From NCBI GenBank assembly GCA_020637235.1, contig JACJWG010000023.1:1-44423 (forward strand): 44,423 nucleotides of DNA, given 5' to 3'. The stretch is from Acidimicrobiaceae bacterium. Lineage in GTDB: Bacteria; Actinomycetota; Acidimicrobiia; Acidimicrobiales; Ilumatobacteraceae. Positions 1-8,411 of the stretch are shown in pieces (the stretch's first letter is position 1; each line of letters opens with the position of its first letter). The notes under the pieces were generated by a model. That model was not told the origin of the DNA, searched no databases, and saw only the letters and a list, made by a program, of their open reading frames with translations. The translations under genes were made by a program, and so were the position numbers.

Positions 1-3000
1 GCATGGTGTGCGGCGGCCGCCGGTACCGCCTCGTGGTGGCGCCGACCACCGACGGGTTCCGCGTCGAGCTCGACGACGCCACCCACCTCGTCCGGCGTGA
101 CGACGGGATCGTGGTGCGGGCCGGCTGGCCCGCGCTCGTGGTGAGCGCGCTCGTCCGACCGGGCGACACCGTCTCGGCCGGCGATCCGATCGCGGTGCTC
201 GAGTCGATGAAGATGGAGACGACGATCACGTCACCGGTGGCCGGTGAGGTGATCTCGGTGTCGATCATGCCCAACGGGCAGGTCGAACGCGGTGCACCGT
301 TGGTGCGCCTGCGAGCACACGCGCAGACGGTCGCAGCTCACGATGACGCGACGGCGAGCAGCGTCGATCTGAGCGGCCTGCGGCGAGGCATCGATCCGAA
401 TCGCAAGCCGTGCGACCGGGTCTACGAGCCGCTCGGCGACTACCTCCTCGGCTACGACCTCGAACCGGCCGCGTTGCGCAAGCTGCTCACCCAACAGCGC
501 CGCCTGGGCGAGATCGCCGAACCGGGCGATCCTGCACTGCTCGCCTGCGAGGACGGGTTGCTCGACATCTATGCCGAGCTCGGCTCGCTCTACCGCCCGC
601 ACACCGAGGCCGACGCCGACGACCTCCTCCCGACGGAGAACACCCAGGAACACCTGGTGTCGTTCCTGCAGTGGCTCGATGCCGACCGCGCCGGCCTGCC
701 GGCGAACTACCGCGTCCGCCTGCGTCGCGCGCTCGAACGGTTCGGTGTGCGCAGCCTCGAGCGGACGCCGGAGCTCGAAGCGGCGATGATGTGGCTCTTC
801 CGGTCGTTCGGACGGCTCGGCGAGTTGAGCCCCGTCGTCGCCGCCGTGCTGGAACGCCGTCTCGCGCAGCGCGACGCGTTGGCGGCGCACGCCGACGCGT
901 CGATGCGCGCCCGACTCGACCGGTTGATCGCCGCCACCCAGGGCCGGCAGCAGGTCGTCGCCGACCTGGCGCGCGACGTGCGGTTCCACTACGTCGACGA
1001 GCCACCGATCGAGGCGGCCGCCGCCGAGCTCTTCGCCGAGATGGCCGGACACCTCGATCATCTCGGACGCCACCCGAACAGCGCCGACCGTCGCGAGCGG
1101 GTGGATCGGCTCGTGTGGTGCCCGCTGCCGTTGCGTTCGCTGCTGCTGCAGTCGTGGCGTCGCGACGATGCCTCGACGGCGCTGCGCCACGTCGTGCTCG
1201 AGGTGTACATCCGTCGCTTCTACCGGGTGCGGTCGCTCGGCCAGATCGTGATCGGCACCACCGACGGCGTCGACCACGCCACCGTCGCGTATCGCTTCGG
1301 CGATCGTGACGTGCAGGTGCTGATCGGGTTCGTCCCGCTCGATGCGCTGCCCGAGTGGTCGATCACCGTCGCCGACGGCATCCGGCGTGTCGCCGCGTCG
1401 ACCGACGTGGCCGTGGACGTGGTCACCTGGCGCGACGGCGAGCGCCCCGACATCGCACAGACGGCCGCGGTGGTGGCCGAGCTGGCGACGCGGTGCGACT
1501 TCGGTCGACCCGTGCTCCGGCTCGACGTGAACATCAGCAGCAGCGCCGGCCCGACCGAGGAACACCTGCGGTCGCAGCACGTCACGCTCGTCGGCCGGCC
1601 CGACGGCTCGTTCGTGGAGGACGAGCTGTACCGCGACCTCCACCCCATGCTCGCCGAGCGGCTCGAGTTCTGGCGACTGTCGAACTTCGTGCTCGAACGA
1701 CGCCCGTCGCCCGAGGACGTCTACCTCTTCGACGGGGTGGCCCGCACGAACCCGAAGGACCATCGCCTGTTCGCCCTCGCCGAGGTGCGCGACCTGGCGC
1801 GCGTCGAGGATCCCGACACCGGCGAGGTGCGCTATCCGCGGCTCGAACGGATCGGCATCGTCGCGCTCGCCGCGATGCGCACCGAGCTCGCCCGGTACAC
1901 CACGCAGGACCGACCGGTGGCGAACCGGTTGGTGATCGTCATCGGGGCACCGTGGACCGAGTCGCTCGACGACACCCGCCTCGTCGCTCGTCGATTCGCG
2001 CCGATGGCGGCACGCGTCGGGCTCGAGAAGCTGGTGTTGAAGGTGCGGGTGCCCGACGCCGAGCATCCGGAACGCCTGCGAGACGCCGTGCTGCAGATCG
2101 AGGACGTCGGCGGTGGTCTCATGGTGCACGAGACCCGAGCCGGGACCGAGCCGGTGCGTCCCGTCGGCCCCTATCAGCAGAAGGTGCTCACGGCGGCGAG
2201 GTTCGGTTCGCCCTACCCGTACGAGATCGTGCGGCTCTTCACCGAACGGCGAGCGTCGCCCGATCTCCCGGCGGACACCTTCGTCGAGCTCGACCTCGAC
2301 GTCGGCGATCACCTGGTCGCCGTGCACCGCGAGCCCGGCACGAACACCGCTCACCTCGTGGTCGGTCTGCTCACCAACCACACCGACGTCGTCCCCGAGG
2401 GGGTGCAGCGCGTCGCGCTGCTGTCGGACCCGACCCAGGGCCTCGGCAACCTCGCCGAACCGGAGTGCCGTCGGATCAACGCCGCGCTGGCGTACGCCCA
2501 CGAACACCGGCTCCCGGTGGAGTGGTTCGCCGTGTCGAGCGGTGCGCTGATCTCGATGGACTCCGGCACGGAGAACATGGACTGGATCTCGCTCACACTG
2601 CGTCGGCTCATCGAGTTCACCCAGGCCGGCGGGGAGGTGAACATCGTCGTCACCGGCATCAACGTCGGCGGGCAGCCGTACTGGAACGCCGAGGCGACGA
2701 TGCTCACCCACACCAAGGGCATCCTGGTGATGACGCCCGCGTCGACGATGGTGCTCACCGGCAAGCAGGCGCTCGACTTCTCGGGTGCGGTGAGCGCCGA
2801 CGACAACGTGGGCATCGGCGGCTACCACCGCGTGATGGGTCCGAACGGCCAGGCCCAGTACTGGGCACCGACGTTCGCCGATGCCTGCGCGTTGCTGATG
2901 CGCCACTACGAGCTCACGTACGTGGTGCCGGGTGAGCGGTTCCCACGGCGCCGCCCGACGGCTGACCGCGTCGATCGCGACGTCAGGTCGAGTCCCCATG

Positions 3001-3896
3001 CCGAGCTCGCCGCCTGCCCGTTCACCACCGTCGGCGACGTGTTCTCGGCGGAGCTGAACCCCGAACGCAAGCAGCCGTTCGACATGCGGTCGGTGATGCG
3101 TGCCGTCACCGACGACGACGCCGAGCCGCTCGAGCGCTGGAAGGATCTCGTCGACGGCGACACGTCCATCGTCTGGGACACCACGATCGGTGGGATCCCG
3201 GTGTGCCTGCTCGGCATCGAGTCGCACACCGTCGGACGGAAGGGCTACGTGCCGTCCGACGGTCCGCCGGCGTGGACCTCGGGCACGCTGTTCCCACACT
3301 CGTCGCGCAAGACGGCACGAGCGATCAACGCGGCCAGCGGCAACCGGCCGTTGGTCGTGCTCGCCAACCTGTCGGGGTTCGACGGTTCTCCCGAATCGAT
3401 GCGTCGCCGTCAACTCGAGTTCGGGGCCGAGATCGGGCGAGCCGTCACCAACTTCGACGGCCCGATCGTCTTCGTCGTCGTCTCCCGCTACCACGGTGGC
3501 GCCTTCGTGGTGTTCTCGAAGGCGTTGAACGAGTCGATGGAGATCGCTGCGGTCGAGGGCTCGTACGCGTCGGTGATCGGCGGCGCGCCGGCGGCCGCCA
3601 CGGTGTTCGCACGCGAGGTGAAGCAGCGCACCGAGGCCGACCACCGGGTGCGGGAGGCTCGTGCGGCGTTGGCCGGTGCCGACGGGGCCGAGGCGACCCG
3701 GGCCCGGGTGCGGCTCGCCACCGTGGTCGAACAGGTGAGGTCGGAGAAGCTGGGCGAGGTCGCCGACGAGTTCGACGCGATCCACACCATCGAACGTGCC
3801 CAACGCGTCGGTTCGGTGGACCGGATCATCGCCGCGGCCGACCTGCGGCCGTACGTGGTCGACGCCCTCGAGCGGGGCATGGCGCGTCACGCCTGA
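1..3896 (+). CDS. Fused multidomain acetyl/propionyl-CoA carboxylase, C-terminal 1297 residues (5' end outside window)
   Basis: Biotin-dependent acyl-CoA carboxylase making malonyl- or methylmalonyl-CoA. The gene is cut by the window start; the biotin carboxylase domain should lie upstream. Visible order (numbered from the ATG at base 3): biotinyl domain at about 40-105 with the ESMKM motif and biotinyl-lysine K70; a long central region (about 110-780) resembling the ACC-central domain of eukaryotic ACC, including a YQQKVL...YPYEIVRLF stretch like the eukaryotic YQ.KRF...YVYDFPELF segment; N-terminal carboxyltransferase half (about 800-990, with SSGALISMDSG); C-terminal half (about 1050-1260, with RPLVVLANLSGFDGS and YASVIGGAPAAATVF). 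One continuous frame to TGA 3894-3896. It converges on the phosphopantetheinyl transferase gene with a 4-bp gap. Substrate chain length cannot be told from the sequence. Confidence 0.9.
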   Translation, partial: MVCGGRRYRLVVAPTTDGFRVELDDATHLVRRDDGIVVRAGWPALVVSALVRPGDTVSAGDPIAVLESMKMETTITSPVAGEVISVSIMPNGQVERGAPLVRLRAHAQTVAAHDDATASSVDLSGLRRGIDPNRKPCDRVYEPLGDYLLGYDLEPAALRKLLTQQRRLGEIAEPGDPALLACEDGLLDIYAELGSLYRPHTEADADDLLPTENTQEHLVSFLQWLDADRAGLPANYRVRLRRALERFGVRSLERTPELEAAMMWLFRSFGRLGELSPVVAAVLERRLAQRDALAAHADASMRARLDRLIAATQGRQQVVADLARDVRFHYVDEPPIEAAAAELFAEMAGHLDHLGRHPNSADRRERVDRLVWCPLPLRSLLLQSWRRDDASTALRHVVLEVYIRRFYRVRSLGQIVIGTTDGVDHATVAYRFGDRDVQVLIGFVPLDALPEWSITVADGIRRVAASTDVAVDVVTWRDGERPDIAQTAAVVAELATRCDFGRPVLRLDVNISSSAGPTEEHLRSQHVTLVGRPDGSFVEDELYRDLHPMLAERLEFWRLSNFVLERRPSPEDVYLFDGVARTNPKDHRLFALAEVRDLARVEDPDTGEVRYPRLERIGIVALAAMRTELARYTTQDRPVANRLVIVIGAPWTESLDDTRLVARRFAPMAARVGLEKLVLKVRVPDAEHPERLRDAVLQIEDVGGGLMVHETRAGTEPVRPVGPYQQKVLTAARFGSPYPYEIVRLFTERRASPDLPADTFVELDLDVGDHLVAVHREPGTNTAHLVVGLLTNHTDVVPEGVQRVALLSDPTQGLGNLAEPECRRINAALAYAHEHRLPVEWFAVSSGALISMDSGTENMDWISLTLRRLIEFTQAGGEVNIVVTGINVGGQPYWNAEATMLTHTKGILVMTPASTMVLTGKQALDFSGAVSADDNVGIGGYHRVMGPNGQAQYWAPTFADACALLMRHYELTYVVPGERFPRRRPTADRVDRDVRSSPHAELAACPFTTVGDVFSAELNPERKQPFDMRSVMRAVTDDDAEPLERWKDLVDGDTSIVWDTTIGGIPVCLLGIESHTVGRKGYVPSDGPPAWTSGTLFPHSSRKTARAINAASGNRPLVVLANLSGFDGSPESMRRRQLEFGAEIGRAVTNFDGPIVFVVVSRYHGGAFVVFSKALNESMEIAAVEGSYASVIGGAPAAATVFAREVKQRTEADHRVREARAALAGADGAEATRARVRLATVVEQVRSEKLGEVADEFDAIHTIERAQRVGSVDRIIAAADLRPYVVDALERGMARHA

Positions 3897-3900
3897 GGCG

Positions 3901-4653
3901 TCAGCAGGTGGGACGGTCCAGCCACGAATGACGCGGCGTGGCGTCGGCGAGGCGCGCGCTCGTGGCGAGGGTGCGCGGCGGCTCGTGGGGCACGTCGCAC
4001 GCGATCGCCGACACGAACACGCCGTCGCGTCGCCACCATCCGTGCATCTCGCCGTCGGCATCGACGACCGACAACGGCGACCAGCCGTCGGGACGACACG
4101 ATCCGTGCAGGTGCACCTCCACCGAACGTGTGTCGGCGCGCAACCCCACCCGGCGCACCTTCAGCGCCGCCTCCTTCGCCGACCAGATCAGGTTGGCCGC
4201 CTCGTCCCGCTGGTCGCCGTCGGGCGCCGCGTCGACCCGGGCGCGTTCGTGGGCGGTGAAGAAGTCGGCGACGAATCCTGGGGTGCGGGGCTCGACGATC
4301 TCGAGGTCGACGCCGACCCTGCCCGACCGGCCGACGCCGGCCGGCGCGCCGACGAGGCAGACCGCCCAGCCGGCACGGTCGCTGATCGACACCTCGACGT
4401 CGGCCACGGCGCCGTCGACCAGTGCGTACGGCGCGCCGCTCGGATGGTGCGCCACCTCGATCCGGGCGAGCGAGGACGGCGAACCGTCGAGCCCGAGCAC
4501 CGACGCGACCCCCTGTTTGGCCGTCCACCGGCGTGTCAGGAACTCGTCACGCCGCTTGGTGAAGCGGATCGACGCGACGTGGTCGCGTTCGTGTCCGGTC
4601 AGCCAGTCGGGCGTCGACGGGACCTCGTGCTCGCCGTGCGCCAGCCACCACAT
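3901..4653 (-). CDS. 4'-phosphopantetheinyl transferase superfamily protein (Sfp type)
   Basis: Transfers the phosphopantetheine arm of CoA to a serine of acyl- or peptidyl-carrier proteins. The 250-residue protein has the two-lobed Sfp arrangement and its signatures: GVDLE at 114-118 (D116 and E118 bind Mg2+) and WSAKEAALK at 157-165 (E161 third acidic ligand, K165 for CoA). The N-terminal RRDEFLTRRWTAKQ segment is the usual family helix. ATG start at 4653; no obvious Shine-Dalgarno, and a weak CAGACT box lies 7 nt upstream, so translation may be leaderless. Tail-to-tail with the fused carboxylase gene; no carrier-protein gene is visible here, so its client is unknown. Confidence 0.9.
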   Translation of the reverse strand: MWWLAHGEHEVPSTPDWLTGHERDHVASIRFTKRRDEFLTRRWTAKQGVASVLGLDGSPSSLARIEVAHHPSGAPYALVDGAVADVEVSISDRAGWAVCLVGAPAGVGRSGRVGVDLEIVEPRTPGFVADFFTAHERARVDAAPDGDQRDEAANLIWSAKEAALKVRRVGLRADTRSVEVHLHGSCRPDGWSPLSVVDADGEMHGWWRRDGVFVSAIACDVPHEPPRTLATSARLADATPRHSWLDRPTC

Positions 4654-4700
4654 GCCGACCAGTCTGCCCGCGCCGTGTCCCGGCCCCGGACGGCGACGTC

Positions 4701-4732
4701 AGCCGATCAGCCGATCAGCCGATCAGCTGATC
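4701..4732. repeat. Short tandem repeat, four 8-bp units AGCCGATC
   Basis: Three exact AGCCGATC units (4701-4724) followed by one variant, AGCTGATC (4725-4732). The repeat lies at the 3' end of the phosphotransferase gene and contains its stop codon (4723-4725). Probably replication slippage; no function is claimed. Confidence 0.85.
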
Positions 4733-5754
4733 AGGCCGAGCGCTTGGGTGAGCAGGCTGACGGTGTGGGCGTGCAGCTGGTCGCCGATCTCCTTCGGTGC
4801 CTGGCCGGCGCAGGCACGTGCGTGCGTTCCTTCCAGGATCAGTCCGAGGCGGTAGCAGGCGAGCACGTGGAACCAAGTGACATCGTCGAGGGGCCGGTCG
4901 ACCTGTGCGCCGTAGCGCTCGATCACCTCGTCCGTCGAGGGCAGCGCGGCCGCCTCGAGGCTCATGTGGCCGTCGCCCGCGGTGGGCCAGGTGGCGAGCA
5001 GGTGGCCGAGGTCGAGCAGTGGGTCGCCGACGGTGACGAGCTCCCAGTCGACGATGGCCGCCAGCCGTGGCTCGTCGAAGCGCATGAGCACGTTGGCGAA
5101 GTGGAAGTCGCCGTGGATGAGCCCGGGGCGGGTGTCGGTGGGACGGTGGTGGTCGAGCCACCGGCCCACCTCGTCGACGCCGGGGATGTCGGGGCCGGGG
5201 TACCCCGGCAGCTCGCGGTAGCTGTCGAGCTGCTTGCGCCAACGGCCCACCTGCCGCTCGGCCCAGCCGTCCCACTTCCCGAGGTCGCCGAGGCCCACCG
5301 CCACGTGGTCCACGGATCCGAGGGCGGCGATCGCATCGGCCATCGACAGGCCCATCTGGTGCTGCCAGTGCGGATCGGTGCGGTAGGGGCCCTCGGGCAG
5401 ACCGAGTCGGGCGTTGAACCCGTCGATCGGTTCCATCAGGTAGAAGGCCGCGCCGAGCACGTCGGGGTCGGGTTCGGCGGCGATGAGTCCCGGGTGCGGG
5501 ACGGGGGTGCCGCCGATCGCCGCGAGCACCCTGGCCTCGCGCCGCATCGTCTCGTCGCTGTTGGCGCGCTTGTGCACCGGCGGCCGGCGTAGCACATAGG
5601 TGCGACCGGCGCGGGCGAAGCGCAGCAACACGTTCTGCGTGCCGCCGGCGATCAGCTCGAGGCCGGTGAGCTCGCCGTCGCCGAGACGGCGTGCGTCCAT
5701 CCATGCACGCAGCACGTCGAGGTCGACACCGGGCACTTCGAGAGACGTCGTCAT
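4723..5754 (-). CDS. APH-fold phosphotransferase family protein (ACAD10/11 N-terminal-like)
   Basis: Kinase-like phosphotransferase of 343 residues. Brenner-type catalytic loop HGDFHFANVL begins at H214; the metal-binding region is IVDWELVTVGDPLLDLG (D236 to about 250). The N-lobe contains the GGTQNVLLRF nucleotide-binding strand pair (about 37-46) and YVLRRPP, with the ATP-contacting lysine replaced by arginine in this family. In actinobacteria such proteins often accompany acyl-CoA dehydrogenases and are thought to phosphorylate hydroxyacyl-CoA-type substrates rather than aminoglycosides; no such dehydrogenase is next to it here, so the substrate is unknown. ATG start at 5754. Divergent from the LLM oxidoreductase gene across about 155 bp. 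Confidence 0.88.
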   Translation of the reverse strand: MTTSLEVPGVDLDVLRAWMDARRLGDGELTGLELIAGGTQNVLLRFARAGRTYVLRRPPVHKRANSDETMRREARVLAAIGGTPVPHPGLIAAEPDPDVLGAAFYLMEPIDGFNARLGLPEGPYRTDPHWQHQMGLSMADAIAALGSVDHVAVGLGDLGKWDGWAERQVGRWRKQLDSYRELPGYPGPDIPGVDEVGRWLDHHRPTDTRPGLIHGDFHFANVLMRFDEPRLAAIVDWELVTVGDPLLDLGHLLATWPTAGDGHMSLEAAALPSTDEVIERYGAQVDRPLDDVTWFHVLACYRLGLILEGTHARACAGQAPKEIGDQLHAHTVSLLTQALGLIS

Positions 5755-5910
5755 GAGGCGACAGTCTCGCCGAGACGACCCGCCGGGCCGTCAGCCGAGC
5801 GCGAGTCGACGGGGGATCGGGGTGGGGGGATCGACGATCCCTGGCTGAGCGGCCCGGCCGGAGCCACGATGGCACCAGCGGTCGCCGGGCGACCCGGACG
5901 AGAGGAACCC

Positions 5911-6780
5911 ATGGACTTCGGCATCCACTTCATGAACTTCACCTGCGACGGCGGCTCGGCGAACCTGGCGCGCACGATCGCCGACACCGCCGTGGCGGCC
6001 GACGAGGTGGGTGCCTCGTGGTTCACGTTCATGGACCACTGGTTCCAGATGGAGCAGGTGGGCGGACCCGCCGAGCCGATGCTCGAGGGCTACACCTGCC
6101 TCGGGTACGTGGCCGCGGTCACCCGACGCGTGCGGCTCGGTTTGCTCGTCACCGGTGTGACGTACCGGCATCCCGGCCTCCTCGCGAAGATCGTCACCAC
6201 CCTCGACGTCTTGTCGGAGGGCCGGGCGATGCTCGGTCTCGGTGCGGCCTGGTACGACCGTGAACATCTCGGTCTCGGCGTGCCGTACCCGCCGACGGCC
6301 ACACGGTTCGAGCAGTTGGAGGAGACGCTGCAGATCGTCGGACAGATGTGGAGCGACGACGACGGCGCCTACGAGGGCACCCACTTCCGCCTCGCAGAGA
6401 CGATCAACGTGCCCCAGCCGATCCAGCCGAGGCCGCCGATCCTGATCGGCGGCACCGGCGAACGCAAGACGCTGCGCCTCGTGGCCCAGTACGCCGACGC
6501 GTGCAACATCTTCGGCTTCGGCCCCGAGTTCGTGCAGTCGAAGCTCGAGGTGCTGTACCGGCACTGCGACGATCTCGGCCGTGACCCGTCGACCATCCAG
6601 GTGACGATCCTCGGTGGCCCCGATCCGCTCGCCGACACGGACGCGTTCCTCACGGAGATGGAGCGGTACGCGGCCATCGGGGTCGACCTCGTGCAGCTGC
6701 GCCGCCCGGCCGCCGGCGCCTCGTTCGTGTACGAACTGGGCGAGCGGGTCGTGCCACGCTTGGCCGAGATCGGTCGCTGA
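5911..6780 (+). CDS. LLM-class F420-dependent oxidoreductase
   Basis: Luciferase-like monooxygenase fold (TIM barrel) flavin/F420 oxidoreductase, 289 residues. Family features: the opening MDFGIHF strand, WFTFMDHWFQ (first active-site loop), RVRLGLLVTGVTYRHPGLLAKIVTTLDVLSEGR split over the second and third strands, GLGAAWYDREHLGLG, and PPILIGGTGERKTLRLVAQYADACN near residue 180. Closest to the TIGR03560-type actinobacterial subfamily, whose substrates are undefined. I chose ATG 5911, preceded by AGAGGA at 5901-5906, over the in-frame ATG at 5869, whose extra residues (MAPAVAGRPG) do not look like the family. Followed after 47 bp by a regulator on the same strand. Confidence 0.88.
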   Translation: MDFGIHFMNFTCDGGSANLARTIADTAVAADEVGASWFTFMDHWFQMEQVGGPAEPMLEGYTCLGYVAAVTRRVRLGLLVTGVTYRHPGLLAKIVTTLDVLSEGRAMLGLGAAWYDREHLGLGVPYPPTATRFEQLEETLQIVGQMWSDDDGAYEGTHFRLAETINVPQPIQPRPPILIGGTGERKTLRLVAQYADACNIFGFGPEFVQSKLEVLYRHCDDLGRDPSTIQVTILGGPDPLADTDAFLTEMERYAAIGVDLVQLRRPAAGASFVYELGERVVPRLAEIGR

Positions 6781-6827
6781 CTGCGGCGACGACCGGCCGA
6801 TCGGGCACACACCGGACGGAGCACGAC

Positions 6828-7670
6828 GTGGATCGAGCACAGCTGGCGGACTTCCTGCGACGGCGACGCCTGGCGCTGCAGCCCGAGGACGTCGGGTTGC
6901 CGCGAGGCAGCCGTCGCCGCACCGACGGCCTGCGTCGCGAGGAGGTCGCTGCGCTGTGCGACATGTCGGTCGACTACTACAGCCGGCTCGAACAGTCGAG
7001 AGGACCGAAGCCGTCGGAGCAGATGCTCGCGTCGATCGCCCGGGGCCTGCGGCTGACGCTCGACGAGCGCGACCACCTGTTCCGTCTCGCCGGCCGGCCG
7101 GCGCCGGCCCGCGGGCTGCGCGCCGAGCACATCGCGCCCGGCCTGATGCGCGTGCTCGACCGGTTGCAGGACACGCCGGCACAGATCATGACCGAGTTGG
7201 GCGAGACCCTCGTGCAGACCCGACCCGCCCGGGCGATCTTCGGCGACGAGACCCGCCACACCGGGCTCGCCCGCAGCGTGGTGTACCGCTGGTTCACCGA
7301 CCCTTCGGCGCGAGAGGTGTACCCCACGGAGGACCACGCGACCGTGTCGCGCACCTTCGCCGCCGGCGCCCGAGCCGTGCTCGCGAAGCACGGACCGGGG
7401 TCGCGGGCGGCGGCGGTCGTCGACGCGCTCCTTGCCGAGAGCGCCGAGTTCGCGGCCTTGTGGCGCGATCACGAGGTCCGGACCGGATCGGGATACGAGA
7501 AGCGGCTCCAGCACCCCGAGGTGGGTGTGGTGACGGTGCAGTGCCAGCAGCTCATCGATCCCGAACAGGGTCAGCTGCTGCTCGTGTTCACTGCGACCCC
7601 CGGCACCGACGACCACGACAAGCTGCAGCTGTTCGCCCTGTTGGGCGATCGCGAGCCCACCGCAACCTGA
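6828..7670 (+). CDS. XRE-family transcriptional regulator with MmyB-like ligand-binding domain
   Basis: DNA-binding regulator of 280 residues, GTG start. N-terminal HTH (about 3-85) includes the GLRREEVAALCDMSVDYYSRLEQ segment typical of the MmyB-like family and the TLDERDHLFRLAG helix that follows the HTH. Residues about 100-275 form the MmyB-like domain: LMRVLDRLQDTPAQIM, then QTRPARAIFGD, RWFTDP and LWRDHEV, all family landmarks. In related actinobacteria such regulators sit beside oxidoreductases they control and bind small, often fatty, ligands. It lies 47 bp after the LLM oxidoreductase and may form a unit with it. Followed at once by remnants of an ABC ATPase gene. Confidence 0.87.
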   Translation: MDRAQLADFLRRRRLALQPEDVGLPRGSRRRTDGLRREEVAALCDMSVDYYSRLEQSRGPKPSEQMLASIARGLRLTLDERDHLFRLAGRPAPARGLRAEHIAPGLMRVLDRLQDTPAQIMTELGETLVQTRPARAIFGDETRHTGLARSVVYRWFTDPSAREVYPTEDHATVSRTFAAGARAVLAKHGPGSRAAAVVDALLAESAEFAALWRDHEVRTGSGYEKRLQHPEVGVVTVQCQQLIDPEQGQLLLVFTATPGTDDHDKLQLFALLGDREPTAT

Positions 7671-7680
7671 CGCGGCGACC

Positions 7681-7809
7681 GCGGCCAACGCCGTCGGCCG
7701 GGTGCACCCGCGCTCCCGCGCCCGAGTTCGCGAGCCGCTCGAGATGGTGGTCGCCACGGAGAACCTCCACTTCTTCGACCTCGACTCCCGTCTCGCGATC
7801 TGGAGCTGA
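7681..7809 (+). pseudogene. C-terminal remnant of an UgpC/MalK-type ABC transporter ATPase
   Basis: In frame with the TGA at 7807-7809, about 40 codons read VGRVHPRSRARVREPLEM and then NLHFFDLDSRLAIWS. This is the C-terminal OB-fold end of sugar-importer ATPases. The ending matches that of the truncated ATPase at 14495-15328 (HLHFFDLDTRAAIR), and the two share an identical run, CTCCACTTCTTCGACCTCGAC. No initiation signal and no nucleotide-binding domain precede it; the regulator gene ends at 7670. It is therefore a leftover of a deleted gene. Confidence 0.75.
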
Positions 7810-7823
7810 CCGCGTCGTGCCGA

Positions 7824-8042
7824 TCAGCGCACGATCACGCTGATCGCCGACTGGGGACACGCCTGCGCCCCGAGCCACGCGTCGTCGGCGTGCTCGGCAT
7901 CGACCTCGAACAGGTGGACCGCGATCTGGCCGTGCTCGTCGAGCGGGTAGACGTCGGGGGCGAACCGGTGGCAGTTGCCCCAGCCGGCGCACAGCCCGGG
8001 GTGAGCCTTGATGCGCAGCGACCGTCCTTCCGGCGAGACCAT
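7824..8042 (-). CDS. Ferredoxin, probably [3Fe-4S]
   Basis: Small electron carrier of 72 residues. After MVSPEGRSLRIKAHPG it has the pattern C-AGWGN-C (CX5C) and a distal ACPQSAI, i.e. three cysteines in the spacing of actinobacterial [3Fe-4S] ferredoxins that feed cytochromes P450 or Rieske oxygenases. The region DVYPLDEHGQI is the usual middle segment. I chose ATG 8042 because the frame upstream runs into repeat-derived, low-quality sequence. No P450 or reductase gene is adjacent, so its partner lies elsewhere. A TGAGTG-AGA-CACTCA palindrome starts at the start codon. Confidence 0.88.
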   Translation of the reverse strand: MVSPEGRSLRIKAHPGLCAGWGNCHRFAPDVYPLDEHGQIAVHLFEVDAEHADDAWLGAQACPQSAISVIVR

Positions 8043-8056
8043 GAGTGAGACACTCA
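8042..8056. promoter_or_regulatory. 15-bp palindrome at the ferredoxin start, candidate operator
   Basis: Perfect inverted repeat TGAGTG-AGA-CACTCA overlapping the first base of the ferredoxin start codon (minus strand). Its position suits a repressor site for a short-leader transcript. No binding protein can be named from the sequence. Confidence 0.35.
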
Positions 8057-8126
8057 AGGATTCCACTCGGTGGCGACAGGGCCGATGGGCCCGGGCGATC
8101 GGGACGTCGGTCACCGCATCGTGGTC

Positions 8127-8170
8127 CTGCAGCGGTGACCGCCCGGAGGGGCAGGCGGTCACCGCTGCAG
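8127..8170. terminator. Long perfect hairpin, 17-bp stem with 10-nt loop
   Basis: Left arm 8127-8143 and right arm 8154-8170 are perfectly complementary (outer CTGCAGCGGTGACC / GGTCACCGCTGCAG). There is no T-tract on either side. It lies in the 369-bp gene-free stretch 8043-8411, between the ferredoxin start and the 3' end of the TIGR03086 gene. It could terminate leftward transcription from 8412-8987 before the ferredoxin. The rest of that stretch holds two copies of the palindromic repeat and nothing else recognisable. Confidence 0.5.
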
Positions 8171-8292
8171 TGTGCGTGACCCGTGGGTGACGTCGCGGGT
8201 GGTGTGATCCGTGCCCGTGGTTTCGACGCCGATCACGATCGTTCCGACCACTGTGGAAAGCGCATCCCACCGTTCGGGTGAACTGCCCAGCC

Positions 8293-8337
8293 CTTCGTGA
8301 GCGCGATGCGCAGCCGGTGCGCATCCGGCTCACGAAG
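8293..8337 (+). repeat. Palindromic repeat, copy 1 (full)
   Basis: 45-bp REP-like element: outer arms CTTCGTGAGC / GCTCACGAAG enclose a second inverted repeat GATGCGCA / TGCGCATC-type stem with a 5-nt centre; the two stems are separated by a 2-bp asymmetry (GC on the left, CG on the right). That asymmetry defines orientation; the conserved right half GCGCATCCGGCTCACGAAG is on the + strand. Together with copy 2 it lies downstream of the minus-strand TIGR03086 gene. Confidence 0.9.
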
Positions 8338-8347
8338 GAGTCGGCTC

Positions 8348-8389
8348 CGTGAGCGCGATGCGCTGCCGGTGCGCATCCGGCTCACGAAG
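8348..8389 (+). repeat. Palindromic repeat, copy 2
   Basis: 42 bp, same orientation as copy 1 and 10 bp after it. The left arm starts at CGTGAGC because the first three bases differ (CTC instead of CTT upstream). The right half is identical to copy 1. The tandem, head-to-tail arrangement differs from the inverted pairs of classical BIMEs. Confidence 0.88.
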
Positions 8390-8411
8390 TGAAGCCGGGG
8401 TCGTCCGGAGA

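Noticed and set aside
231..4061. 1276-codon open frame antisense to the fused carboxylase
   Set aside because: High third-position GC of the sense gene keeps the antisense frame open. The translation is Arg/His/Val-rich without any domain, while the sense strand has clear biotinyl and carboxyltransferase domains.
4701..4732. AGCCGATC units as replication iterons
   Set aside because: Only four units, located in a coding 3' end, with no replication gene or AT-rich region.
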